Assembly (NCBI GenBank): GCA_002478225.1
Contig: DLMV01000073.1
Location: 1-44,856 of the forward strand
DNA: 44,856 nucleotides
Direction of reading: 5' to 3'
Origin: Deltaproteobacteria bacterium UBA7527
GTDB taxonomy: Bacteria > Desulfobacterota > Syntrophorhabdia > Syntrophorhabdales > Syntrophorhabdaceae
Shown: positions 24,911 through 33,988 of the stretch, one piece after another
How the letters are laid out: each line of letters begins with the position of its first letter
How positions within the stretch are numbered: position 1 is the first letter of the stretch
Translations under genes and position numbers: made by a program
Notes under the pieces: generated by a model
The model's input: the letters and a program-made list of their open reading frames with translations, nothing else
Databases searched by the model: none
What the model was told of the DNA's origin: nothing

Positions 24911-27151
24911 ATGAAGATCACTATCCGCCTCATTGTCTCTCTCGTCTTTGTCGTTGCGCTGGTGGCTGTCATCTTTTCGTTCTATCAGGTGAGGATAGAG
25001 CATGGCAGGCTGGTGAACGATCTTGAAAGAAGGACCATCCTGCTGGCTGAAAGCCTGCAGGAGTCCGCAAAACCCCTTGTACAGTCAAGGTCCTTTGCCA
25101 AGCTGAACCGCTTCGTGGATCGGTTCGGGAACCGTGAAAGGCTCAAGGGCATAATGGTATGGAGTGTCCAGGGCGATGTCATAGCATCAACCCCCGCCAT
25201 TAAGCAGAACACCCCGAAGGTCCTCTCGCAGGTCCTGAACTCCCTGTCGGAAAAGAGGTCCCTGCAGGGTTTCATCAATATTGAAGGCAAGGAGATATAT
25301 ATCCACACCATACCTTTCTCGGACGAGGAAGAGGAGAATGTGATCGGTGCGCTGACGCTTTTTCAGGACGCCTCTTATATAGATATCCGCCTCAAAGATA
25401 TATGGAAACAAAATTTTATGCGCTTTTTGATATTGACCCTTGTGATAGTGGTCATCACGCTTCTTGTGGTGCGGTGGAGCATTACGGGTCCCATCGCCCA
25501 GATAGCGGAATGGATGAGAGATCTCAGGCTGGGGAACGGCAAGAGCAAGAAGAGCGATTCATTCCCGAGAGGGGACGTGCTCGCGCCCCTTGTCACTGAG
25601 GTAAAATATCTGGCGAAGAGCCTCTCCATGGCGCAAAAAAAGGCGGAAGAGGAGGCGCGGGCGGCTGTTAAAACAGAATCTTTATGGACTGCCGAACGGC
25701 TTAAAGAACATGTACAGTTTGAGCTTGGCGGCAGGAAGCTCTTCCTTGTGTCCAACAGGGAACCTTATATGCACATAAAAGAAGGGCGCTCCATAAAATA
25801 CATCATACCTGCCGGCGGACTCGTTACTGCCCTCGATCCTGTGATGCGCGTATGCAACGGCGTCTGGGTCGCTCACGGGGGCGGCGACGGGGATCGTGAT
25901 GTTGTCGACGCAAAAGATACTCTCCGCGTTCCCCCTGAGCAGCCTTGCTATACATTAAAGAGGATATGGCTTACGAAGGAAGAGGAGGACGGCTACTATT
26001 ACGGGTTCTCAAATGAAGGCATCTGGCCGCTCTGTCATATTACCCATGAACGCCCTGTCTTCCGCCTCGATGACTGGTCCTATTATCAGAAGGTAAATGA
26101 AAAATTCGCCGCAGCCCTTCTGGATGAGATCAAAGATGAGGAATCGCCTCTCGTTCTGGTCCAGGATTACCACTTTGCGCTCCTTCCCATTCTCATCAAA
26201 GAGAAGCGGCCCGATGTGAAGCTGGCGATATTCTGGCACATACCGTGGCCGAACCCGGAAACGTACGGCATATGTCCGTGGGTGCGGGAGATCCTTCTGG
26301 GCATGCTCGGGGCGGACATTATCGGATTTCATATACAGCTTTACTGCAATAACTTCCTGGATACGGTGGACCGCTTCCTGGAGTCGAAGATCGACTGGGA
26401 ACAGTTCTCCATAAGCCGCAGGGGCCATATGACCTTCGTGAAGTCCTTTCCCATCAGCATCAGTTCCGATCTCTTTGCGGGCGGGGTCCCCGCTGCGGAG
26501 AAAGGTTCATTAAAAGAGAACCTTCTTAAGGAAATAGACGTCAGCGCGCGGTATATGGGCGTTGGTGTGGACAGGATCGACTATACGAAAGGCATTCCCG
26601 AGCGCTTCAGGGCCATCGAGAGATTTTTTGAGAAATACCCGGAGTTCATAGGATCGTTTGTGTTCATTGAGATTGGCGCACCGAGCAGAACACATATCAA
26701 ACGGTACAGAGACCTTCTCACGCAGGTCGAAGAGATGGTCGATCGCATCAACTGGCGTTTCAGGACAAAGAACTGGAGGCCTCTCGTATTTCTCAAAGGG
26801 AACCACCGGCACGATCAGATACAGCCATTCTATAAGACAGCGGACATCTGCATGGTCACATCCCTTCATGACGGGATGAACCTTGTCGCAAAAGAGTTCG
26901 TTGCCTCCCGTGATGACGGGGACGGGGTTCTTATCCTCAGCCAGTTCACCGGCGCATCCCGCGAGCTGAAGGATGCCATCATCGTGAACCCATATGATAT
27001 AGAGTCAATGGCAGACGCCATTCATGCTGCGCTCACAATGGATCCCGCCGAAAGATCGGAAAGGATGGGGAGGATGATAGCGACGGTCCGGGAGCAGAAC
27101 ATCTACCGGTGGGCAGGAAGCCTCATCACAGAGCTTACGCGGGTCCGTTGA
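24911..27151 (+). CDS. otsA: Membrane-anchored HAMP-trehalose-6-phosphate synthase fusion
   Basis: Protein of 746 residues. Residues 276-746 are a full glycosyltransferase family 20 domain: FLVSNREPY, PAGGLVTALDP, FWHIPWPNP, LLGMLGADIIGFH, GVGVDRIDYTKGIPERF, and HDGMNLVAKEFVAS. It would make trehalose-6-phosphate from a sugar nucleotide and glucose-6-phosphate. In front is an extra sensor-like part absent from the roughly 470-residue E. coli enzyme: a membrane helix at 8-25, an extracytoplasmic region of about 145 residues (with NVIGALTLFQD near its end, as in CACHE/PAS-like sensors), a second helix at 171-189 and a HAMP-like segment at about 190-245. The enzyme therefore appears to be tethered and possibly controlled by an outside signal. 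The ribosome site (GGGAGA) is 14 bases away, so translation may be weak. Confidence 0.88.
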   Translation: MKITIRLIVSLVFVVALVAVIFSFYQVRIEHGRLVNDLERRTILLAESLQESAKPLVQSRSFAKLNRFVDRFGNRERLKGIMVWSVQGDVIASTPAIKQNTPKVLSQVLNSLSEKRSLQGFINIEGKEIYIHTIPFSDEEEENVIGALTLFQDASYIDIRLKDIWKQNFMRFLILTLVIVVITLLVVRWSITGPIAQIAEWMRDLRLGNGKSKKSDSFPRGDVLAPLVTEVKYLAKSLSMAQKKAEEEARAAVKTESLWTAERLKEHVQFELGGRKLFLVSNREPYMHIKEGRSIKYIIPAGGLVTALDPVMRVCNGVWVAHGGGDGDRDVVDAKDTLRVPPEQPCYTLKRIWLTKEEEDGYYYGFSNEGIWPLCHITHERPVFRLDDWSYYQKVNEKFAAALLDEIKDEESPLVLVQDYHFALLPILIKEKRPDVKLAIFWHIPWPNPETYGICPWVREILLGMLGADIIGFHIQLYCNNFLDTVDRFLESKIDWEQFSISRRGHMTFVKSFPISISSDLFAGGVPAAEKGSLKENLLKEIDVSARYMGVGVDRIDYTKGIPERFRAIERFFEKYPEFIGSFVFIEIGAPSRTHIKRYRDLLTQVEEMVDRINWRFRTKNWRPLVFLKGNHRHDQIQPFYKTADICMVTSLHDGMNLVAKEFVASRDDGDGVLILSQFTGASRELKDAIIVNPYDIESMADAIHAALTMDPAERSERMGRMIATVREQNIYRWAGSLITELTRVR

Positions 27152-27153
27152 GC

Positions 27154-27945
27154 ATGAAGACGCCCCCCGAATATTTTTTTAAAAGGGGCCTGCACGCATT
27201 CAAAAAAGATCCCGGGCGGCCCTTTCTCTTTTTCGACTTTGACGGGACCCTCGTTCCTATTCAGAACGATCCCGCAGCCCCTTCGCTCTCGCCCGGCATC
27301 AGAGATCAACTGGAAAAAATAGTCCATTCAGGGTGGGCCACTATCGCAATTCTCAGCGGCAGGTCCCTCGCTGATATAAGAAAAAGGGTACGGATAAAGG
27401 GCATCTACTATGGGGGAAACCACGGGCTTGAGATCTCGGGCCCCCGGATCAGGTTTGTCCACCCTGAAGCAAGATCGTTCAGGCATGCAATCGACAGCGT
27501 CCGCCGGAGCGTCGAAAAAGCGATCATGGGTCTTCAAGGCGTGTTCATTGAAAAAAAACGCTTTTCATTTACGCTCCATTATCGCATGGCGAGCAAAGAG
27601 GATAAGGCGGCAGCCCGCCGCGTCTTCCGCAGGATCATATCCGAAGATCTTGCCGGACATGCCTTGAAAATAATAAGGGGCAAGCAGGTGCTCGAACTGT
27701 CTCCGGCCGTGGTATGGGACAAAGGGAAGGCGGCGCTATACATCCTGCAAAAGCTGAACAGGGATCATCTGCCCGTTTACGCAGGCGATGACTTGACCGA
27801 TGAAACGGCATTCAGGATATTCAAAGAAAGGGGCATCACGATAAGGGTTGGGCAGTCCGTGAAGACAGAGGCGCAGTATTACCTCAGGGACCATCGGGAG
27901 ATTGTGCGGTTTCTCCAGACGATATATGATATAATCAAGAAATGA
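27154..27945 (+). CDS. otsB: Trehalose-6-phosphate phosphatase
   Basis: Protein of 263 residues; ATG two bases after the OtsA stop, which favours it over an upstream in-frame start inside otsA. HAD-superfamily motifs are in order: FFDFDGTLVPI with both catalytic aspartates, ILSGRS, YYGGNHGLE, and the late Mg-binding GDDLTDETAF. It would remove phosphate from trehalose-6-phosphate, completing the OtsAB pathway in the cytoplasm. No good ribosome site precedes it, so translation is probably coupled to otsA. The stop overlaps the start of the MscS gene (ATGA). Confidence 0.9.
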   Translation: MKTPPEYFFKRGLHAFKKDPGRPFLFFDFDGTLVPIQNDPAAPSLSPGIRDQLEKIVHSGWATIAILSGRSLADIRKRVRIKGIYYGGNHGLEISGPRIRFVHPEARSFRHAIDSVRRSVEKAIMGLQGVFIEKKRFSFTLHYRMASKEDKAAARRVFRRIISEDLAGHALKIIRGKQVLELSPAVVWDKGKAALYILQKLNRDHLPVYAGDDLTDETAFRIFKERGITIRVGQSVKTEAQYYLRDHREIVRFLQTIYDIIKK

Positions 27946-29348
27946 GCAACGCTGTAGCTGGGTGGATCTCTACGAATTGGCTTGTGATAGCAGTTCCCCT
28001 TATTGTCTTCCTCGCCTTCATCGTAGTCTCCATCTGGGCAAGAAGAAGGCTGTACGCCTATCTCGAAAAGGTCTTCGGCCAGAAGAAATGGGAAGGAAGC
28101 GATATATTCCTCGATATAACGAAGACCTCTTTTTTTCAATGGTGCCTCATACTCGGCGCTTACGCGGCCATTCAAATATCACAATTATCCCTTCACTTCA
28201 AATCACTGTTTGGAAGGCTTTTTGGAAGCATCTTCATCGTCTCTCTTGCGTGGACCATTATCTCTCTTATTGAGCGGCTGCTTCGTCTGTACCTCAAAAG
28301 GATAAAGGCGCTGCCTGCGACTACCATGAAGGTGATCATCAATGGCGTGAAGATCGCCTTTGTCGTCGCAAGCATTCTCATAGTGCTCGATATCTGGGGG
28401 ATGCCGACCACTCCTTTGATGCTGCTGCTCACGATAGGGATACTGGCAGCCTTCTTCGCGTATCGGGATGAGATATTGAACATCTTCGCGGGCATTGAGA
28501 TAGCCCGCAGCAATCTGGCAAAAACAGGCGACTACGTGAGGCTTGAATCGGGCGAGGAAGGGTACATCTCAAAGATAACGCGGAACAATATCCAGATCAA
28601 GGCCGCCGATGAAAAGATATTCCTTATACCAAACAGCAAATTTGTCAGGATGACTGTGATAATCTCTGAGAAGCCGCTCAAGCAGGCATCGCAGCCGTTC
28701 AGGTTCTATACGCAGCTCCACTTGAAAGAACTGACAGGGCTCAAGGCAGGAAGCCTGTCCGAGCTTGTCTCAATACTGCAGGACGTCGATGACTCTGTCG
28801 TCTATTACCATACCCACAATTTCATAGAAGAGCATCAATATCTCACCCCTCAGCCTGCGAACGACTTTGCATTGTGGGTGAGCGACGCCCTTGGAGATGA
28901 GGTGCTGGGAGAGAAGCTTGCGAATATAGACACCTTTGAGTTTACGACGATCGGGGCATTAAGGGAAAGGCTGGTAGACGTTATCAATGAAGAACTGGCC
29001 AACAGGCCTGACCGCAGGACAGCGCCGCAGGGGAGGGAGTTCCATTTCATAAGATCCTTAAGCGCGATCATCCCGACCTCGCACGTGGCCCATGACCTGA
29101 GGGAGTTCGTCGAGGTCTTGAGGATGGTCAGCATAGATACCCTGTACTTCCATATCTTTGAGGCGAGGCTCCGGCTCCACAAGGGGGTCAATGATATCTC
29201 CATCTGGCTCAACGACTGTCTTGACGAAAAAGAGCTGGCCGATCAGATCGCGGTCCTCGATCCCTATACCTATACCCTTGAAGGCTTGCGATCCATGATA
29301 ATCCAATTGATCGAAAAACATCTTGAGAGGGAGCGTCCCGTTGGATAA
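27942..29348 (+). CDS. MscS-family mechanosensitive channel with tandem DUF5752-like domains
   Basis: Protein of 468 residues overlapping otsB by four bases. Residues 1-180 contain about five membrane helices; the last (GMPTTPLMLLLTIGILAAFFAYRDEI) resembles the pore region of MscS, and the following beta domain holds KTGDYVRLESGEEGYISKI and IFLIPNSKFV, the MscS signature. Two related C-terminal domains follow, about 252-355 and 362-466. Each opens with FRFYTQLHL or FHFIRSLSA and contains YYHTHNF...DFALWV or YFHIFEA...DISIWL, matching my recollection of DUF5752. A channel that opens on osmotic downshock inside a trehalose operon makes physiological sense. The tandem domains may sense or gate, but this is unknown. 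Confidence 0.8.
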   Translation: MSNAVAGWISTNWLVIAVPLIVFLAFIVVSIWARRRLYAYLEKVFGQKKWEGSDIFLDITKTSFFQWCLILGAYAAIQISQLSLHFKSLFGRLFGSIFIVSLAWTIISLIERLLRLYLKRIKALPATTMKVIINGVKIAFVVASILIVLDIWGMPTTPLMLLLTIGILAAFFAYRDEILNIFAGIEIARSNLAKTGDYVRLESGEEGYISKITRNNIQIKAADEKIFLIPNSKFVRMTVIISEKPLKQASQPFRFYTQLHLKELTGLKAGSLSELVSILQDVDDSVVYYHTHNFIEEHQYLTPQPANDFALWVSDALGDEVLGEKLANIDTFEFTTIGALRERLVDVINEELANRPDRRTAPQGREFHFIRSLSAIIPTSHVAHDLREFVEVLRMVSIDTLYFHIFEARLRLHKGVNDISIWLNDCLDEKELADQIAVLDPYTYTLEGLRSMIIQLIEKHLERERPVG

Positions 29349-30588
29349 AGAGATCTATCACCATGCAAAGGCCAAATTGCAGGACTATGCGCCTCTGGTC
29401 GGCAGGAGCACCATAGAGGCCCTCAATGCCCTCGCGGGAAGGTTGTCGGGGAAGGTCGTACAGAACATAAACTCAACCTACACGGGCGGAGGCGTGGCGG
29501 AGATACTTACCCGCATGGTGCCCCTGCTGAACCAGCTCGGCGTCGATGCCCGGTGGACGACCATCAAAGGCGATGATAGGTTTTTCGGCGTAACGAAAAA
29601 ATTTCATAATGCGCTTCACGGCAAGGCAGAGCACGTCTCACCGGAAGACTTCTCCATATTCCTGGAGGTGAGCAGGAAAAACCTTGAGGAGCTGAAGTTC
29701 AACGGGGATATCATCTTCGTCCATGACCCCCAACCTGTCGTTCTCATATCAAAGAAACAGGAGATAGGCGAACGGTGGGTGTGGCGATGCCATATCGACG
29801 TCTCCAATCCGGACGAAAAGGTCTGGGAATTCTTAAAGAGCTATGTTGTGGATTATGACGCCACTGTCTTCTCTGCTCCGAACTTCGCAAGAAAATTGCC
29901 CAACCGCCAGTTCCTGATCCATCCGTCCATCGACCCGTTAAGCGATAAGAACAAAGACCTTTCGCCGGAGGTCATCGATTCAGTGCTGCACAAATATGGC
30001 CTGGACAAGGAAAAACCCATGATCGTCCAGGTCTCGCGCTTTGATTATCTGAAAGACCCTATCGGAGTGATAGAGGCCTTTGAAATGGTAAGAAAGAACA
30101 TACCGTGCCAGCTTGTGCTGGCCGGCGGGACGGCAACGGACGACCCGGAATCGGACAAGGTCCTGCAGGAGGTGAACGACAGGGCATCCAGCAATCCCGA
30201 CATCCATGTGCTGCTCATCCCCCCTGAAAGCGATATTGAGATCAACGCCCTGCAGCGTGCAGCGAGCGTCATCATGCAGAAATCAATAAAGGAGGGTTTC
30301 GGGCTTACTGTTACGGAGGGCCTCTGGAAAGGGAAGCCCGTGGTGGCCTCTGCAGTGGGAGGGATCCAGCTTCAGATCAAAAATAAATTTACCGGGTTGC
30401 TCTGCCACAGTATCGAGGGGGCCGCCTTTGCCATAAGGCTGCTCCTCAGCAATCCCGAATATGCCCAATGGCTCGGCAAGAACGGCCTCGAGCACGTAAG
30501 ACAGAATTTCCTGATAACCCGCCATTTAAAGGACTACCTGATGCTCTTCGTTTCCCTCTATTATCCCCAGGACGTGATCCACCTCTAA
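29341..30588 (+). CDS. treT: Trehalose synthase, TreT-type GT4 glycosyltransferase
   Basis: Protein of 415 residues. The TTG at 29341 is preferred (GAGGGAG seven bases upstream); another TTG at 29323 is too close upstream of the same site to use it. It overlaps the channel gene by eight bases. GT4 features: NINSTYTGGGVAEIL near the N-terminus, RCHIDVSNPD, IVQVSRFDYLKDP, SIKEGFGLTVTEGLWKGKPVVA. The N-terminal motif set matches TreT of archaea and thermophiles, which joins NDP-glucose and glucose to make trehalose directly, reversibly in some species. The operon therefore encodes two independent trehalose routes. A different GT4 glucosyltransferase is possible. Confidence 0.82.
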   Translation: MDKEIYHHAKAKLQDYAPLVGRSTIEALNALAGRLSGKVVQNINSTYTGGGVAEILTRMVPLLNQLGVDARWTTIKGDDRFFGVTKKFHNALHGKAEHVSPEDFSIFLEVSRKNLEELKFNGDIIFVHDPQPVVLISKKQEIGERWVWRCHIDVSNPDEKVWEFLKSYVVDYDATVFSAPNFARKLPNRQFLIHPSIDPLSDKNKDLSPEVIDSVLHKYGLDKEKPMIVQVSRFDYLKDPIGVIEAFEMVRKNIPCQLVLAGGTATDDPESDKVLQEVNDRASSNPDIHVLLIPPESDIEINALQRAASVIMQKSIKEGFGLTVTEGLWKGKPVVASAVGGIQLQIKNKFTGLLCHSIEGAAFAIRLLLSNPEYAQWLGKNGLEHVRQNFLITRHLKDYLMLFVSLYYPQDVIHL

Positions 30589-30598
30589 AACAAGGCGG

Positions 30599-31483
30599 CT
30601 ACGCCTTTCCTATGTCCTTTCCCGCTATCTTCCACAAGAGCTCTTCCATCTCTGCGGTCAGATGCTGCGTGCCCTCATCCTCCATCGCCTTGATCCGCGA
30701 ATCGTAGATGCTTTCAAGCTGGGGCAGAAGGATCTTGACCTCCGGTGAGCTTTCCACGCGCTTGCTGATCAGATCGCGCTGTTCCATGGCCCTTTCAAAG
30801 TCTTCTTTATTAACAGGGATATTATAAAGCGCATTCAATATCTCCATGAGCCTCACCTTTCCAAGATGGTCCTCTTCGAACGCAACGTACTGGGGCAAGG
30901 ATACGATGAACACGGTCACATCGATCCCTGACGCGGCCGCCTCTTTCGTGATGAGGTTCGCGATGCTTGAAGGTCCGTGATATGTAATGGGCAGGGCCCC
31001 GGCCTTTATGATGTCCCGGCGCCCCTCTTCGCCCATTCCATATCCGCTGACAAGCAAAGGCCTGGTGTGAGGCACCGAATCATACATGCTTCCAATAAGG
31101 ATATACTTCCTCGTCTTGAAGGTCTTGAGCAGCTTCACAACAGAACTGATATAGAGCTCTGCATGGGCGTGAGGTTCCAGGAGGCGGATCAGGAGAAGAT
31201 CGTTCTGCCCTTCCCTTCTTGCATAACGAATGGGCGTATTGGGGATGGACATGCCCTGAATGCCCTCTTCGAGGTGGATAACGGGTCTGTATCGTGTAAA
31301 GTCGTAGAAATCTCCCGGTTTCGATAACCTCCCCAGCTCCACGGCGCCGAATTGCGCCTCCAGTTCATCCAGGACCATGCTTCCGACATTGTTTACGTCT
31401 ATCCAGGGGTGAAGGGTAGCCAGGACATAAGGTTCCTTGCACTCCGAAGCGCGGTTGCGTAATTGAAAGGCGCCTATTTTCAC
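30599..31483 (-). CDS. PAC2-family (proteasome-assembly-chaperone-like) protein
   Basis: Protein of 294 residues from a GTG at 31483 with AGGAGG in front; longer frames start in sequence with no ribosome site. It shows the PAC2 pattern: PYVLATLHPWIDVNNVGSMVLDEL, then RPVIHLEEG, LLLIRLLEPH, and SGYGMGEEGRRD. Bacterial PAC2 proteins are cytoplasmic and of unknown role, although some archaeal relatives are called ATP-grasp or proteasome chaperones. It converges on treT with only 10 bases between the stop codons and no terminator visible, so the two transcripts must overlap. The start choice is moderately sure. Confidence 0.75.
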   Translation of the reverse strand: MKIGAFQLRNRASECKEPYVLATLHPWIDVNNVGSMVLDELEAQFGAVELGRLSKPGDFYDFTRYRPVIHLEEGIQGMSIPNTPIRYARREGQNDLLLIRLLEPHAHAELYISSVVKLLKTFKTRKYILIGSMYDSVPHTRPLLVSGYGMGEEGRRDIIKAGALPITYHGPSSIANLITKEAAASGIDVTVFIVSLPQYVAFEEDHLGKVRLMEILNALYNIPVNKEDFERAMEQRDLISKRVESSPEVKILLPQLESIYDSRIKAMEDEGTQHLTAEMEELLWKIAGKDIGKA

Positions 31484-31523
31484 GAAATTTTCCTCCTGTC
31501 CGATCATTATTATTGTGTTCAGG

Positions 31524-31532
31524 ATTATACCA
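31524..31532 (-). promoter_or_regulatory. Extended -10 element for the PAC2 gene
   Basis: The minus strand reads TGGTATAAT here, a consensus -10 with the TGn extension, 40 bases before the GTG start. No good -35 lies at the right distance, which an extended -10 can tolerate. Confidence 0.35.
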
Positions 31533-31714
31533 GATTTTTTTCCAATGCTGGTAGCCTTTCCCGCTTTTCTCACAACTCGCGTTGTTCCCCTCACTGCTTA
31601 CGGCTTTCCTTCACGCTTTTCGCCATGAGTCTATGCCCTGCATATGCAACATAACCAATTTGTTGATACCCTGTGGTTTATCAAATCATAAAAACTGTCC
31701 TGGAGAGATAGTGA

Positions 31715-32660
31715 ATGGGCCGCAGCAGGATCAGGGAGCTGCCTCCTAAGATCTTATCGATCATTATTATCGCGACCCTGTTGATCATTGCGCTCTTGTT
31801 CCGGGTAAGCTGCCATTATGTCAGACCATTCCCGCCGAAGTCCATTGTTATGGCCACCGGCATGGAGGACGGCGCATTCGCCCATTACGGAGAACGCTAC
31901 AAGCAGATACTCGCCCGCGACGGCATCCGTGTGGATCTGCGCTTCACGTCAGGGGCAGTAGAGAATCTGCTGCTTCTGAAGAACCGGGCCCAGAGGGTTG
32001 AGGCGGGCTTCGTTCAAGGAGGGGTCGCGAGGACAGGGCCTGTATCTAATCTCGTTTCCCTTGGCAATCTTGCCTATTCGCCCCTAATCGATCGCCATTG
32101 GACCGGAGGGGAGCGGCGTGCAGAAAGACATGCATCCCGCGCTCGCTTACCTGTTCCTGAAGGCTTCCTTTGAGTTCCACGGTAACACCGGATGGGTCCA
32201 AAAGACAGGGGAGCTCCCGTCACTCAATAAACAGGATTTTCCCATCAGCGAGCAGGCACAGCGGTTTCATAAAGCTGGCGGCTCGCTGCTTTACGATTAT
32301 CTCCCTTTCTGGGCGGCCACTTTTGTCGACCGCACGATTCTTCTGTTGATCCCCCTGGGGGTGGTCATCATCCCGTTGGTGGGGATCCTCCCGTGGATAT
32401 ACACGTGGCGGGACCGGTCGAGATATTATCGCCAGTACCGTGAGCTCAGGGATATTGAGAAGAAGATAACTGAACGCATGCAGCCGGAGAACATGAAGGA
32501 CTTACAGGCAAGGCCCGATCGGACCGAAGAAGCTGTCAACAGGATCCGCGTGTCCATTGCCTTTTATGATGAGCTCTTCATCCTTAAGGAACATATACAT
32601 ATGGTCCGGCGGCAGCTCTCCAATTCAGAAAAAGGAACAGGAACTCCCTATGAGCCATGA
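31715..32660 (+). pseudogene. TAXI-type TRAP receptor with internal deletion and frame change
   Basis: The ATG at 31715 has a GGAGAGA site and encodes an N-terminal membrane helix followed by the receptor start: IVMATGMEDGAFAHYGERYK, then VEAGFVQGG and LVSLGNLAYSPL. At about 32085-32115 the similarity stops and resumes in another frame as KDMHPALAYLFLKASFEFHG, then LPFWAATFVDRTILLLIPLG, the C-terminal membrane part of this receptor type. Intact relatives are about 450 residues, so roughly 150-200 central residues, most of the ligand site, are missing. A GTG at 32118 with a GGAGGGG site could start the C-terminal half alone. No TRAP permease of the fused type is adjacent. Confidence 0.65.
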
Positions 32661-32690
32661 GCTTTTGACTATGAGCCGTCTCTCGCTCTT

Positions 32691-32900
32691 TCAATTCCTC
32701 CGCCAGCCTTTTCGCTCAAGGCAGTTCTCCGTCTCGTCGCAGACCCTGGTGCCCTTCCGGGCCGCCTCCTGTTCCGCAATGGCCTGGCAATACTGCTTGT
32801 CGCGGTTGAAATCGGAGTTGCTCTTCCCCGGCTGGGTGTAGTAGTGCGTGCAGCCGGTCATGGCAACGATAAAAAGGATTATCAGCAGAATTCTTTTCAT
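32691..32900 (-). CDS. Small lipoprotein of unknown function
   Basis: Protein of 69 residues starting at the ATG at 32900, where a clear lipoprotein signal begins: MKRILLIILFIVAMTGC with the lipobox Cys at residue 17. The mature part has a Cys pair region (QYCQAIAEQEAARKG, VCDETENC) and a basic end (ERKGWRRN). I do not recognise the family. An in-frame ATG eight codons upstream would spoil the signal. It lies between the TAXI remnant and another exported protein, 49 bases downstream of that gene's neighbour end in opposite reading order, and may form a small operon with it. Confidence 0.6.
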   Translation of the reverse strand: MKRILLIILFIVAMTGCTHYYTQPGKSNSDFNRDKQYCQAIAEQEAARKGTRVCDETENCLERKGWRRN

Positions 32901-32949
32901 TGTTCCACTTTTCTCCTTGTGCAATTCTCCCGCAATGACTAAAGGCTCA

Positions 32950-33753
32950 TCACTGGCTTACGGGCACGATCTTCGTCGTCACCACCGTATCGTTGGCAAG
33001 ATTCCGGATATCGCATTTTATATAATTTACCCCGGTCTTCCAGCCAGCGGACGGATGGCCGGTCGAAACGATCGTTGAACTGCCCGGCAATTTTATTGGT
33101 CCGCCGCCAAGGCCTCCTGTCGTCGGCCCGTTCTGCTCTGCCATCTTATAGCACTGCCTGCCCAGGAAGCACTGCGCTGCCGCGCCGTTGTTCCTGATAT
33201 TAACCTTGTACTCCGCATCGGTGATGTCGATCCCCGTGATCTCGACGTTCGGTGCGGGCAAAGCGGAGAGGTTTATCTCATGCTCCTTGTAGACCGTGTG
33301 GGCGCGCTTTACGGACAATTTCAATTTCCGTGCATGCATCCTCCTCTCCCATTGGCCCTTAAGCGACTTCTGCTCGTTCTTCGCCAACTGTACCGATTGG
33401 GCAGGCCCTACCGAATGCCACTGTCCCGACTGTGCGTCGAACTGAAAGACCTCGACGGCAAAGGTGAGGTCGGCATTGTTCGGGTTGACGAGGGCTGCAT
33501 TCCACTCCCCTATGCATTGCGGCTGCGGGTCCTGCACCGAGAGGCTGGCGATCTTTATATTCCCGAGCATCGTGCCTTCCAATACGGCACGGGTCTGTTG
33601 GGGGTCTATCTTGGGTTGCGGAACATCTTTCATCAAGATCTTTCCGACCGGCTGCTGCGCGGGGATGGTCTGCGCAAAACCGAGCAGCATGAATACGGTC
33701 AAGATCACAACAACCATTGTTTTTGCAATTTTGCGGAAATGAATATTCATCAT
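32950..33753 (-). CDS. Exported protein of unknown function
   Basis: Protein of 267 residues. The ATG at 33753 follows AAAGGAGG; a longer frame upstream reads through the ribosome site. Signal peptide of about 32 residues (VVVILTVFMLLGFAQTIPAQQ). The mature part is beta-rich: about residues 60-165 hold a domain with CIGEWNAALVNPNNADLTFAVEVF, and about 170-265 a second with YKVNIRNNGAAAQCFLG and VNYIKCDIRN, which look like fibronectin or CARDB-like folds. Cysteines suggest disulphides in the periplasm. I do not recognise a family and offer no function. Confidence 0.65.
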   Translation of the reverse strand: MMNIHFRKIAKTMVVVILTVFMLLGFAQTIPAQQPVGKILMKDVPQPKIDPQQTRAVLEGTMLGNIKIASLSVQDPQPQCIGEWNAALVNPNNADLTFAVEVFQFDAQSGQWHSVGPAQSVQLAKNEQKSLKGQWERRMHARKLKLSVKRAHTVYKEHEINLSALPAPNVEITGIDITDAEYKVNIRNNGAAAQCFLGRQCYKMAEQNGPTTGGLGGGPIKLPGSSTIVSTGHPSAGWKTGVNYIKCDIRNLANDTVVTTKIVPVSQ

Positions 33754-33988
33754 CGTGTTCCTCCTTTGTCTTTTGTATGTTGGAATTCGTATTTTCCCAC
33801 CTGCGTTCAAATTCATATATTCTGAAATTTTCAGACTTCTATCACACACCATTCATCAAAGTCAATGCGTTATGTCACAGCGGATGCTGCATACTGGATT
33901 TTCTTGTATTTTTCTGTCTGGATATTCGGTTGATCGGGTTTATTTAGTTCGCAATGTTTCCTTGCGCCGCACGGCTCTCAGTCGTGTG

